Under the pieces are notes generated by a model that was not told the DNA's origin, did not search any database, and saw only the letters and a list, made by a program, of their open reading frames with translations. A program made the translations under genes and the position numbers. A DNA stretch of 64,000 nt, taken from positions 1 to 64,000 of the forward strand of contig CANQGL010000004.1 of the NCBI GenBank assembly GCA_947623185.1, in the 5' to 3' direction. This DNA is from an uncultured Lachnospiraceae bacterium (lineage in GTDB: Bacteria; Bacillota; Clostridia; Lachnospirales; Lachnospiraceae). This document shows positions 39,942-48,227 of this stretch, piece after piece (position 1 is the stretch's first letter; every line of letters begins with the position of its first letter).

Positions 39942-41843
39942 TCACTTTCTGATCGTATAGCTGTCCAGTTCCTCGACCGATCCGTCCCGGTCCTGATAAG
40001 TGGTGACCTCCATGGCGGTATCCGACACTTCCACCAGCGTCATGGCCGCACAGTGCTCTTCGTCAGCAAACGCCACATAGTCATGATCCGCATTGAGGAT
40101 GTCATAACATTTGCTGCCCGTCGAGGAACCCAGCGTGAAGTAGACGGTCCCCGCGGTCCCGTCTTCGGCGGGCCGGTCTCCGTCCATGACTTTGGAGCGG
40201 GTATAGATATGGTCGTGACCCGAGAATACGGCGTCCACCCCGGCCTCGCGGAACATGTCGGCGTATTCCCCGCGCGCGCTGCGGATGGACTTCTCATCCG
40301 AATGTCTTCCCGCGGAGAAGAAGGAATAGTGAAGAGCCGCCACCGTCCAGACCGGTTCGCCGTAGCGCTCCGCGCACTCTTTCCTCGCCTTCTCGATGAA
40401 CTCCGCGTGTTCGCTCACATGATCGTTGTTGGTATTTAAGCAGACGAAAAGCGTATTGCCGCGGGAGAACCAGTAGTCGCCGCTCATGTCGCCCGACGTG
40501 TCTTCCGTTTCATCGTCCACGTTCGGGAAGAAAAAGTAGCGGCTGAACAGCTCGCTCTTCTTCTCATGGTTCCCCACGACCGCCGCCAGAGGGACCGTCT
40601 TTAAAAGCGGCATGCTCATATAATAGCGGAACGGTTCCGGATCGTCGTCGGAATCGGACTGGTCCCCCAGTGACAGCACGAAGCGGGGCGTTCCCTTCTC
40701 CGAAAGGCTCTCCGCAAGGCGCTGATACGTCTCGCGCGCGTCCGGTCCCTCGCCGACGCGGATCTGCGGATCCCCGTGGCACAGGAAGAAAAAGTTCTCG
40801 TCTCTTTCCGGCACGTTAAACGTATGGATGTCGGAGGGATCCGCATCCACCGCCCGGTAAATGTAGTCTCCGGGCTCCAGCCCGCCGATCACCGCGCGGT
40901 AAGTGCAGTAACCCGTGTCCTCGTCCGAATAGACCTCATCCGCGGGGTATCGAACCGCTCCGTCCGTAAAATCGGTCCCGTTCCCGGCTTCCACCTGCAC
41001 ATACGCGTCCCTTCCGGCAGGTCCCTGCCATGTGACGAGCATCTCCGATTCATCCGAGCCCGCTCCGAGGCACAGCGTGTCGTTCCGCAGCGCGCTCGCG
41101 ATGGCCGATCCGGAGGCCAGGTCCCCAAGTTCAAAATAAATATCCGAGCTGTCCTCGTTGTCCTGATGCAGCTCTACTGCAAGTATGTTTTCGCCTTCCC
41201 GAAGCAGGGACTCATCCAGCGTGAACGTCTCCGTATCCGGGTCTACGCGCACTTCGTCACAACCGTAGGAGACGGGCGACGGATATCCGTCATCCGGTGT
41301 GTTTCCCTCGAAGATGACCTGCCCGTTGAGATAGACGATCACCGCGTCGTCATAGGTAATATCCGCGTACAGCGAAGTCCCCGTATCTTCGGCATCCGCC
41401 GTGAACGAAAGGCGGAAAAAATAAACGGGAAGCGCATCGCCGTTCGGAAGATAATGTCTCAGATAAACGTCCGGGCGCTCGTCGCCGACTTTTTCCAGTC
41501 TCCCCTTATTGGCCCCGAAGCTGCCCGAAGCGGCGAGCCAACCCGAGTCGTCAAAGTCGGCCTCCGTCCAGCTTCCGTCCGTGATCCCGTCTATCCGGGC
41601 CGGATCGTCCGTGTACCGCCAGACCCGCTCATCCGCCGACAGGATCTCCGTCAGTGTAGGAAGCGGCTCTTTTTCCGTGTTTTCGATACTTTCCCCGGAA
41701 GCGGTCTCCGCGGGAGCGGTCATCGTCGGGGCGGTCTCCGTCGGAGCGCTGCCGCTCCTGCCTGTCCCACACCCGGACAGGCACAGTGCGGCCGAAAGGA
41801 CCAGAAGCAGGATACGGAATTTTTCTTTTATCGTCTTCACCAT
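39942..41843 (-). CDS. Secreted metallophosphoesterase lipoprotein (purple-acid-phosphatase-like)
   Basis: Lipobox LSAALCLSGC; FFFLCHGDPQIRV, LSLGDQSDSDDD, AVVGNHE, VFSGHDHIYTRS. Confidence 0.85.
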   Translation of the reverse strand: MVKTIKEKFRILLLVLSAALCLSGCGTGRSGSAPTETAPTMTAPAETASGESIENTEKEPLPTLTEILSADERVWRYTDDPARIDGITDGSWTEADFDDSGWLAASGSFGANKGRLEKVGDERPDVYLRHYLPNGDALPVYFFRLSFTADAEDTGTSLYADITYDDAVIVYLNGQVIFEGNTPDDGYPSPVSYGCDEVRVDPDTETFTLDESLLREGENILAVELHQDNEDSSDIYFELGDLASGSAIASALRNDTLCLGAGSDESEMLVTWQGPAGRDAYVQVEAGNGTDFTDGAVRYPADEVYSDEDTGYCTYRAVIGGLEPGDYIYRAVDADPSDIHTFNVPERDENFFFLCHGDPQIRVGEGPDARETYQRLAESLSEKGTPRFVLSLGDQSDSDDDPEPFRYYMSMPLLKTVPLAAVVGNHEKKSELFSRYFFFPNVDDETEDTSGDMSGDYWFSRGNTLFVCLNTNNDHVSEHAEFIEKARKECAERYGEPVWTVAALHYSFFSAGRHSDEKSIRSARGEYADMFREAGVDAVFSGHDHIYTRSKVMDGDRPAEDGTAGTVYFTLGSSTGSKCYDILNADHDYVAFADEEHCAAMTLVEVSDTAMEVTTYQDRDGSVEELDSYTIRK

Positions 41844-41884
41844 ATTCCTCCTAAAGGGAAACCGGCCGGGTCATCCCCGGCCCG

Positions 41885-42844
41885 TCACAGTCTTTCCTCG
41901 ATCAGCCCGATCAGCCCGTCCATGGTCTCCGCCTCGTTGATCTCGTTTCGCAGAGCCGCCGAATTCGGAAAACCGGAGGTGTACCAGGCCACATGCTTGC
42001 GCATCTCGAGCACGGCAGTCCGCTCTCCCTTAAACTCCGCCATCATCTTCGCATGGCGCGCGATCATCGCTTTTACTTCGCCCGCGGACGGCTTCGGAAG
42101 CAGTTCGCCCGTATCAAGATATGCCGTGATCCGGCGGAATATCCACGGATCTCCCTTCGCGCCCCGGCCGACCATGACCCCGGCGCAACCGGTCTCCGCA
42201 AGCATCCGCTCCGCGTCCTGCGGCGTCGCGATATCGCCGTTTCCGATCACCGGGATCCCGACGGCCTCCCGGACCCGGCGGATGATGTCCCAGTCAGCCT
42301 TCCCGGAATAGTACTGCTCTCTCGTCCGCCCGTGCACCGCGACCGCCGCGGCGCCGCTCTGCTCCGCGATCTTCGCGATCTCCACGGCGTTGACGGAATC
42401 ATCGTCGAATCCCTTGCGGATCTTGACCGTCACCGGCTTTTTTACGGCCTTCGCGACGGCCGATATGATCTCTCCCGCCAGTTTCGGGTTTTTCATAAGG
42501 GCCGAGCCCTCGCCGTTCTTTACGATCTTCGGCACCGGACAGCCCATGTTGATATCGAAGATATCGTAGGGGCCCTCCTCCAGCCTGGCCGCGATCCCGG
42601 CCATGATCCCCGGATCCGACCCGAAAAGCTGCAGGGAGACCGGCCGTTCGCGTCCGTCCACGGCGAGCAGCTCCCCCGAGTTTTTGTTCTTATAGAGGAT
42701 CGCCTTGGCGCTCACCATCTCCATGCAGACCAGACCGCATCCCTGTTCGCGGCAGAGGATGCGGTACGGAAGATCCGTGACGCCCGCCATGGGCGCCAGG
42801 ATCACATTGTTTTCAAGCTCCACGGTCCCGATCCGGAGCCTCAT
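41885..42844 (-). CDS. dusB: tRNA-dihydrouridine synthase (DusB-like)
   Basis: NNVILAPMAGVTDLPYRILCREQGCGLVCMEMVSAKA; DINMGCPVPKIVKNGEGSALMKNP; VHGRTREQYYSGKADW. Confidence 0.9.
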   Translation of the reverse strand: MRLRIGTVELENNVILAPMAGVTDLPYRILCREQGCGLVCMEMVSAKAILYKNKNSGELLAVDGRERPVSLQLFGSDPGIMAGIAARLEEGPYDIFDINMGCPVPKIVKNGEGSALMKNPKLAGEIISAVAKAVKKPVTVKIRKGFDDDSVNAVEIAKIAEQSGAAAVAVHGRTREQYYSGKADWDIIRRVREAVGIPVIGNGDIATPQDAERMLAETGCAGVMVGRGAKGDPWIFRRITAYLDTGELLPKPSAGEVKAMIARHAKMMAEFKGERTAVLEMRKHVAWYTSGFPNSAALRNEINEAETMDGLIGLIEERL

Positions 42845-43575
42845 TGGATCATGACTCCTTCCGCGTTCACATAACGGCTGTCCGGGGTATAGGTGTTCGT
42901 CAGCATGACGCCCGAATAATTGTCCAGATAATACCACAGCCCCTGTGAATTGACCCAGCCGTATGCCATCGTTCCATCCGAATTCAGGAAATAATATTTT
43001 CCGTTCTTAAGAAGCCAGCCCGTCTGCATAGCTCCCGTGCTGTTGAGATAATACCAGTTGTCGTTGACCCGCTGAAAGCCCGTCAGCATGATCCCGTACA
43101 TATCAAGGAGATAATATTTGCCGTCCACATACGCCCATTCGCTCGAGACCGGCTGCCCGTCCGGCTTTAAAAGCCGCCAGCGGCCGTCCGGGAGCTGTTC
43201 CCATGTTCCGCCCTGATAGGTACTGTAAATATAGAGCGTGATGTCCTCCAGGCGGGCAAGCTCCTGCGCTTCTTCCGATCCGGGGCCTCTCGCATAGATC
43301 CCGCTCTCGATACTGTCCCGGTTGTTCATGGGATTTCCGGTCGCGTAGCCGGGGCCGACGGTCTCCAGGCCGCTGCTCCAGCCCGTATCGTAGGCCGGAT
43401 TGTTATAATTCGGATAATATCCGGGACCGTAGTTCGCGTCCGGATAATAATATCCGTAGGAAGAGCTGTTGTAGTAATATTCCGGATACGGCTCGATATA
43501 GCCGAAAGCCGTCAAAGTCAGGCATGCGGTCAGAAAAACGGCTGCCGCGGCCGCGATCTTTCCCTTATTTTTCAT
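42841..43575 (-). CDS. Secreted cell-wall-binding-repeat protein with Tyr-rich segment
   Basis: Signal peptide, Tyr-rich N-terminal region, WYYLNSTGAMQTGWLLKNGKYYFLNSDGTMAYGWVNSQGLWYYLDNYSGVM repeats. Confidence 0.82.
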   Translation of the reverse strand: MKNKGKIAAAAAVFLTACLTLTAFGYIEPYPEYYYNSSSYGYYYPDANYGPGYYPNYNNPAYDTGWSSGLETVGPGYATGNPMNNRDSIESGIYARGPGSEEAQELARLEDITLYIYSTYQGGTWEQLPDGRWRLLKPDGQPVSSEWAYVDGKYYLLDMYGIMLTGFQRVNDNWYYLNSTGAMQTGWLLKNGKYYFLNSDGTMAYGWVNSQGLWYYLDNYSGVMLTNTYTPDSRYVNAEGVMIQ

Positions 43576-43948
43576 CTCCGTTGTTCTCCTTGATCTCTTC
43601 TCCCAGGCAGGTCACGCGGTAATACAGTTCCAGCGCCTCCAGAAGCTCGCGTTTCTCTTTCTGGTACTGCCGGATCTTAAGCTCGCTCCCGATCTCGTCG
43701 AACAGGTAATCCCCGTCGTCGACGCTGACCTTAAACTGCAGCTCCCCATCCGGAGCGAACTCCAGCGTCAGCACACCGCCTACGTCCTCGGTAAACAGCA
43801 CGCACATGATCTTCAGTTCTTTTTGGATCTCCTCCGGGAGCGCCTGAAACCGGTCGTTAAAATAATATTTCTGTTCATAGGAGCTGGCCCCGCAGAGCAC
43901 GGTGTTTCCGGAAGGAACTCCGCTCCCGATCCTGCCGTCTCCGTTCAT
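43565..43948 (-). CDS. Small conserved hypothetical protein (DUF6145-like)
   Basis: NTVLCGASSYEQKYYFNDRFQALPEEIQKELKIMCVLFTEDVGGVLTLEF; family name from memory only. Confidence 0.6.
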   Translation of the reverse strand: MNGDGRIGSGVPSGNTVLCGASSYEQKYYFNDRFQALPEEIQKELKIMCVLFTEDVGGVLTLEFAPDGELQFKVSVDDGDYLFDEIGSELKIRQYQKEKRELLEALELYYRVTCLGEEIKENNGDEK

Positions 43949-44577
43949 CGCCCGATCAGCCCCCGTGTTTTCAGATAATCGACGATGCACTCCACGCACC
44001 CGTCGACTCCGATCTTGGCGGAATTGATGATCAGATCGTAGTTGTCCAGCGCTTCCCAGTCCTTCCCGGTGTAGTATCGGTGATAGTCGCGCCGCTCGCG
44101 GTCCATGCGGCGGATGTTCTTGGGGACTTCCTCATCCGCATAATAGCCTTTGGCTTTGATCCGCTCGATCCTGGCCTCCATGTCGGAATAGATGAAGACG
44201 CGCACCAGGTTCTCCGTCCCGGCCAGGACGTAATCCGCGCAGCGGCCGATAATGATGCAGGACTCCTCCTGCGCCAGCCGCCGGATCACCGAGGACTGAA
44301 AACGGAACAGGTTATCCGCGGATACCAGATCCGATCCGAGAGAAGGCGCGCTGTTCTCCGGGATCAAGGACTGGACGATCTTGTAGAGCAGACGGTTGCC
44401 CGCCCGTTCATCCGCGAGATGGAAATAGCTTTCGCGGATCCCGCTCTCGTCCGAGGTCATTTTCAGGATCTCCTTATCGTAAACGTCAAGTCCCAGCTTT
44501 TTTCCGAGCTTCTTGCCGATCTCGGCTCCGCCGCTCCCGTACTGGCGGCCGATCGTAATGATAAGATTCTTCCCCAT
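43945..44577 (-). CDS. Cytidylate kinase-like family protein
   Basis: LIITIGRQYGSGGAEIGKKLGKKLGLDVYDKEILKMTSDESGI; CIIIGRCADYVL. Confidence 0.85.
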   Translation of the reverse strand: MGKNLIITIGRQYGSGGAEIGKKLGKKLGLDVYDKEILKMTSDESGIRESYFHLADERAGNRLLYKIVQSLIPENSAPSLGSDLVSADNLFRFQSSVIRRLAQEESCIIIGRCADYVLAGTENLVRVFIYSDMEARIERIKAKGYYADEEVPKNIRRMDRERRDYHRYYTGKDWEALDNYDLIINSAKIGVDGCVECIVDYLKTRGLIGR

Positions 44578-44697
44578 ATCCGACGCCTCCTCCTGTGTAA
44601 TGATTTGATAAGTCTATATTATCATACCCGGCGGGTAATTTTAAGTCTTTTTTGATAATCTTTATAAACTTTCTAAATTTTTAGCATCCGGCGGCGC

Positions 44698-45489
44698 TCA
44701 CGCCCCTACGATCACCGTGCCGTATCCGAGGCGGCGCAGACTTTGCTCAACGGCGACGGCGTTCTCAAGGCGGCGGTACGCGCCGGCGCGCACATAAAAG
44801 AGCCCGTTGTTCTCCGTAAGGAACGCCGGGAATCCCCGTGCGGCAAGCTCCGCCAGCTCCGTATCGGCGTTGCGCCGGATCCGGTAAACGCCGGTCTGGA
44901 CCATATAGTAGCCGGGCAGTTCTCCGGCTTCCCCACCCGCGGCCGCTTCCTCCTCCTCAAAGGTCTTCAGGATCCCGTCCGCGATCGCGTCGGCGGTCGC
45001 CGCAAGATTCGCGTCGAAAAATTCGTTGTCCTTCTCGTTGTCGATAAAACCGGCCTCGACGAGGACCGCCGGCATTTCGGTCTTTCTTAAGACCACAAGT
45101 CCCGGCCGTTCCTTGACGCCCAGATCGGTCCAGCCCACGGCCGCCAGTTCGTCGCCGATGTTCTGGCCCAGACGACCGGCCGTTCCGCTGTCGGAATAGA
45201 CCAGGTTCTCGATCCCGGAAGCCGTTCCCGGCACCGGCATCGCGTTCCGGTGGATCGAAATAAAATAATCGGCGTCGGAATTGTTGCCGATCGCCGCTTT
45301 ATCGTAGGGAGAATCGTACACATCGTTCACCCGGGTATACAGTGCCCGGATCCCCCTGCGCTCAAGCGCGCTGCCAAGGTCGAATGCAAGCTGAAGCGTA
45401 TCGTTCTTCTCCTGACGTCCGTTATAAACCGCGCCCGGCTCGGCTCCGCCATGCCCGGCGTCAATGATCACTTTTCTGATTTCTGCCAA
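44698..45489 (-). CDS. N-acetylmuramoyl-L-alanine amidase with C-terminal SPOR-like domain
   Basis: KVIIDAGHGGAEPGAVYNGRQEKNDTLQLAFDLG; ADYFISIHRNA; MPAVLVEAGFIDNEKDN; C-term YYMVQTGVYRIRRNADTELAELAARGFPAFL. Confidence 0.88.
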   Translation of the reverse strand: MAEIRKVIIDAGHGGAEPGAVYNGRQEKNDTLQLAFDLGSALERRGIRALYTRVNDVYDSPYDKAAIGNNSDADYFISIHRNAMPVPGTASGIENLVYSDSGTAGRLGQNIGDELAAVGWTDLGVKERPGLVVLRKTEMPAVLVEAGFIDNEKDNEFFDANLAATADAIADGILKTFEEEEAAAGGEAGELPGYYMVQTGVYRIRRNADTELAELAARGFPAFLTENNGLFYVRAGAYRRLENAVAVEQSLRRLGYGTVIVGA

Positions 45490-45549
45490 GATAACTACCC
45501 CTTCTGCAGGTTTATAGTTTCAGTATATGTGCAGAAGGGGACAGACGTG

Positions 45550-45987
45550 CTATTCCTGTACCTGGATGCCGCGCGGCCCCACATGGGTCGCGTACACGAT
45601 CTGGGTGCTGGTCTTGCCGAACTTCTGGAGCTGGCCCAGGAAGCTGTCAAGCTGCATCGTACTCTCAAACGCGACCTTCATGATCACGGAAAATTCCCCG
45701 GTCACGCTGCTGCATTCAAGGATGTTCGGGATCGACTCCGCATAGGCGTAAAACTTCGTCTTGTCCTCCGGCAGCACGTTCAGATTGATGAAAGCAAGGA
45801 TGTGGTATCCGAGCTTCATCGGATCCACCTGCGCCTGATATCCGGCGATGATCCCGTCCTTCTCCAGCTTTTCGATCCTGGCGGAGACCGCCGGCGAGGA
45901 GAGATACGTCTTCTCGGCGATCGTCTTTAGCGACGCGCGCGCGTTCCCCTGCAGGATCCGAAGAATTTCCCTGTCGATACGATCCAT
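45550..45987 (-). CDS. Lrp/AsnC-family transcriptional regulator
   Basis: MDRIDREILRILQGNARASLKTIAEKTYLSSPAVSARIEKLEKDGIIAGYQAQVDP. Confidence 0.9.
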   Translation of the reverse strand: MDRIDREILRILQGNARASLKTIAEKTYLSSPAVSARIEKLEKDGIIAGYQAQVDPMKLGYHILAFINLNVLPEDKTKFYAYAESIPNILECSSVTGEFSVIMKVAFESTMQLDSFLGQLQKFGKTSTQIVYATHVGPRGIQVQE

Positions 45988-45995
45988 AGTGTACT

Positions 45996-46808
45996 CTACC
46001 CCCTGATCTCCCCACTGAACACTTCGACAGCGGGGCCTGTCATAAATACCTTTCCGTTCGCACGGTCCCATCGGATCGAGAGCGTCCCGCCGGGAAGCCC
46101 GACCTCGACCGTATCCTCCGTTCTTCCGTTTAACGCACAGGCGACCGCCACCGCGCAGGCGCCCGTTCCGCAGGCCATCGTCTCCCCGGAACCGCGCTCC
46201 CACACGCGCATCCTCACATGCGTGCGGTCGTCCACCTCCACGAACTCGGTGTTGGTCCGATCCGGGAAACGCTCATGGTTCTCAAAGGACGGCCCGATCG
46301 TTTCGATATCCAGTCCGTCGAGCCGCAGGCCGCTTTCGTCGCAGAATACCACCGCGTGCGGATTCCCCATGGACACCCCGGTGAACCGGTATTCCTTTCC
46401 GTTTACGGTGATCCGCTCGCCGATCTCCGAGGTCTGCTTTGGCTCCCCCATATCGACCGTCACGCTTTCGACGAGGCCGTCCGTCACATGGAGTTCCAGT
46501 TTCTTGATCCCGGAAGCCGTCTCGACGGTGATATCGGTCCTGTCCACGATCCCGTGATCGTAGACGTACTTTCCGACGCAGCGGATGCCGTTCCCGCACA
46601 TCGCCCCGCGGGACCCGTCCAGATTATACATATCCATCATGCAGTCCGCGACCTCGGACGGCCGGATCAGGATCAGCCCATCCGAACCGATGCCGAAATG
46701 ACGGTCGCTGACCCGTATCGCCGTCTCGGATGGATTTTCGACCGTCTCCTCGAAGCAGTTTACATAAACATAGTCGTTCCCGATACCCTGCATTTTTGTA
46801 AACTTCAT
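45996..46808 (-). CDS. dapF: Diaminopimelate epimerase
   Basis: MKFTKMQGIGNDYVYVNCFEE; NLDGSRGAMCGNGIRCVGKY; ERGSGETMACGTGACAVAVA. Confidence 0.94.
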   Translation of the reverse strand: MKFTKMQGIGNDYVYVNCFEETVENPSETAIRVSDRHFGIGSDGLILIRPSEVADCMMDMYNLDGSRGAMCGNGIRCVGKYVYDHGIVDRTDITVETASGIKKLELHVTDGLVESVTVDMGEPKQTSEIGERITVNGKEYRFTGVSMGNPHAVVFCDESGLRLDGLDIETIGPSFENHERFPDRTNTEFVEVDDRTHVRMRVWERGSGETMACGTGACAVAVACALNGRTEDTVEVGLPGGTLSIRWDRANGKVFMTGPAVEVFSGEIRG

Positions 46809-46812
46809 CGCT

Positions 46813-47184
46813 CTATTCTCCTATATGTTCCATTCCCTGCGCCAGGATCGTCTCGATGTGGCTGTCCGCAAGGGAATACAGCACGCTCTTTCCGTCGCGG
46901 CGGAATTTCACCAGCCGCATTTGCTTTAAGATCCGCAGCTGATGCGAGATCGCCGACTGTCCCATCCCGAGAAGGCTGGCGATGTCACAGACGCAGAGCT
47001 CCGACTGGCTCAGCGCGCAGAGGATGCGGATCCTCGTGGAATCGGCAAAAACGCGGAAAAACTCCGCCAGATTCTGCAGTTCCTCATCTGCCGGCATAAC
47101 CTCCGTCACCCGTTTTACCACCTGTTCGTGAACATGGATAAAATCACAGTGCGGCGCGATCTTTTCGTCCTCCCGCATTCCCAT
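46813..47184 (-). CDS. ArsR/SmtB-family metalloregulator
   Basis: VFADSTRIRILCALSQSELCVCDIASLLGMGQSAISHQLRILKQMRLVKFRRDGKSVLYSL; DSHIETILAQGMEHIGE. Confidence 0.9.
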   Translation of the reverse strand: MGMREDEKIAPHCDFIHVHEQVVKRVTEVMPADEELQNLAEFFRVFADSTRIRILCALSQSELCVCDIASLLGMGQSAISHQLRILKQMRLVKFRRDGKSVLYSLADSHIETILAQGMEHIGE

Positions 47185-47195
47185 TCCTCTGCCTC

Positions 47196-48173
47196 CTAAC
47201 GTCCCAACAGCCTGCTGATCTCGAACTGGTCCTCCGGAATGTCCTTCTTCATCTGAAGGGCCTCCTGGATGTCAAAATCGACAAACTGGCCGCCTTTGTA
47301 AGCCACGATCCGGTTCTTCTTCCCCTCGCAGAGAAGGCGCACCGCGGTCGCTCCCATGATCGACGCGTAGACGCGGTCCTTACAGGTCGGCGTGCCGCCG
47401 CGCTGTATGTAGCCGATGATCGTCGCGCGCGTCTCGATGCCGGTCGCCGCCTCGATCCGGCGGGCCATCGAAGTCGAATGCCCGATCCCCTCGGCGTTGA
47501 TGATGATATGATGCTTCTTTCCGCGCTTGCGGTTCTCGATGATGTGATTGATCAGGTTCTGCTCGTTCCCGTCGTAGCGCTCCGGGATCAGGATATCCTC
47601 GGCCCCGTTCGCGATGCCGCACCATAAGGCGATATAGCCCGCGTGGCGTCCCATGACCTCGATGATGCTGCAGCGCTCGTGCGAGGTCGAAGTATCGCGC
47701 ACCTTGTCGATCGCGTCCATGGCCGTGTTGACGGCGGTGTCAAAACCGATCGTGTAGTCCGTGCACGCAATGTCCAGGTCGATCGTTCCGGGAAGGCCGA
47801 CGGTATTGATCCCGTTGAGGGCCAGCTTCCCGGCTCCGCGGTAGGAACCGTCTCCGCCGATCACCACGACCGCGTCGAGTCCGTGCTTTCTGCAGATCTC
47901 CGCGCCGCGTTTCGGCCCCTCTTCCGTCATAAACTCCTCGCAGCGCGCCGTATAAAGGATCGTCCCGCCGCGGTTGATCGTCTCGGACACGCTCACGCTG
48001 TTCATGTCGACGATCTCCTCCTGGAGAAGGCCCGCGTAGCCTCTCATGATCCCTTTTACCTTCAATCCTTTATTGATCGCCGTCCGCACCACCGCGCGGA
48101 TCGCCGCATTCATCCCCGGCGCGTCGCCGCCGCTGGTAAGTACGCCGATGGTCTTTACTTCACTTTGAGCCAT
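47196..48173 (-). CDS. pfkA: ATP-dependent 6-phosphofructokinase
   Basis: IGVLTSGGDAPGMNAAIRAVVRTA; VVIGGDGSYRGA; DLDIACTDYTIGFDTAVNTA; EVMGRHAGYIALW. Confidence 0.96.
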   Translation of the reverse strand: MAQSEVKTIGVLTSGGDAPGMNAAIRAVVRTAINKGLKVKGIMRGYAGLLQEEIVDMNSVSVSETINRGGTILYTARCEEFMTEEGPKRGAEICRKHGLDAVVVIGGDGSYRGAGKLALNGINTVGLPGTIDLDIACTDYTIGFDTAVNTAMDAIDKVRDTSTSHERCSIIEVMGRHAGYIALWCGIANGAEDILIPERYDGNEQNLINHIIENRKRGKKHHIIINAEGIGHSTSMARRIEAATGIETRATIIGYIQRGGTPTCKDRVYASIMGATAVRLLCEGKKNRIVAYKGGQFVDFDIQEALQMKKDIPEDQFEISRLLGR

Positions 48174-48227
48174 TTGAATTCCTCCTATATGACACAGCTC
48201 TTTTCCGGTTCCATACCCGCCTATATT

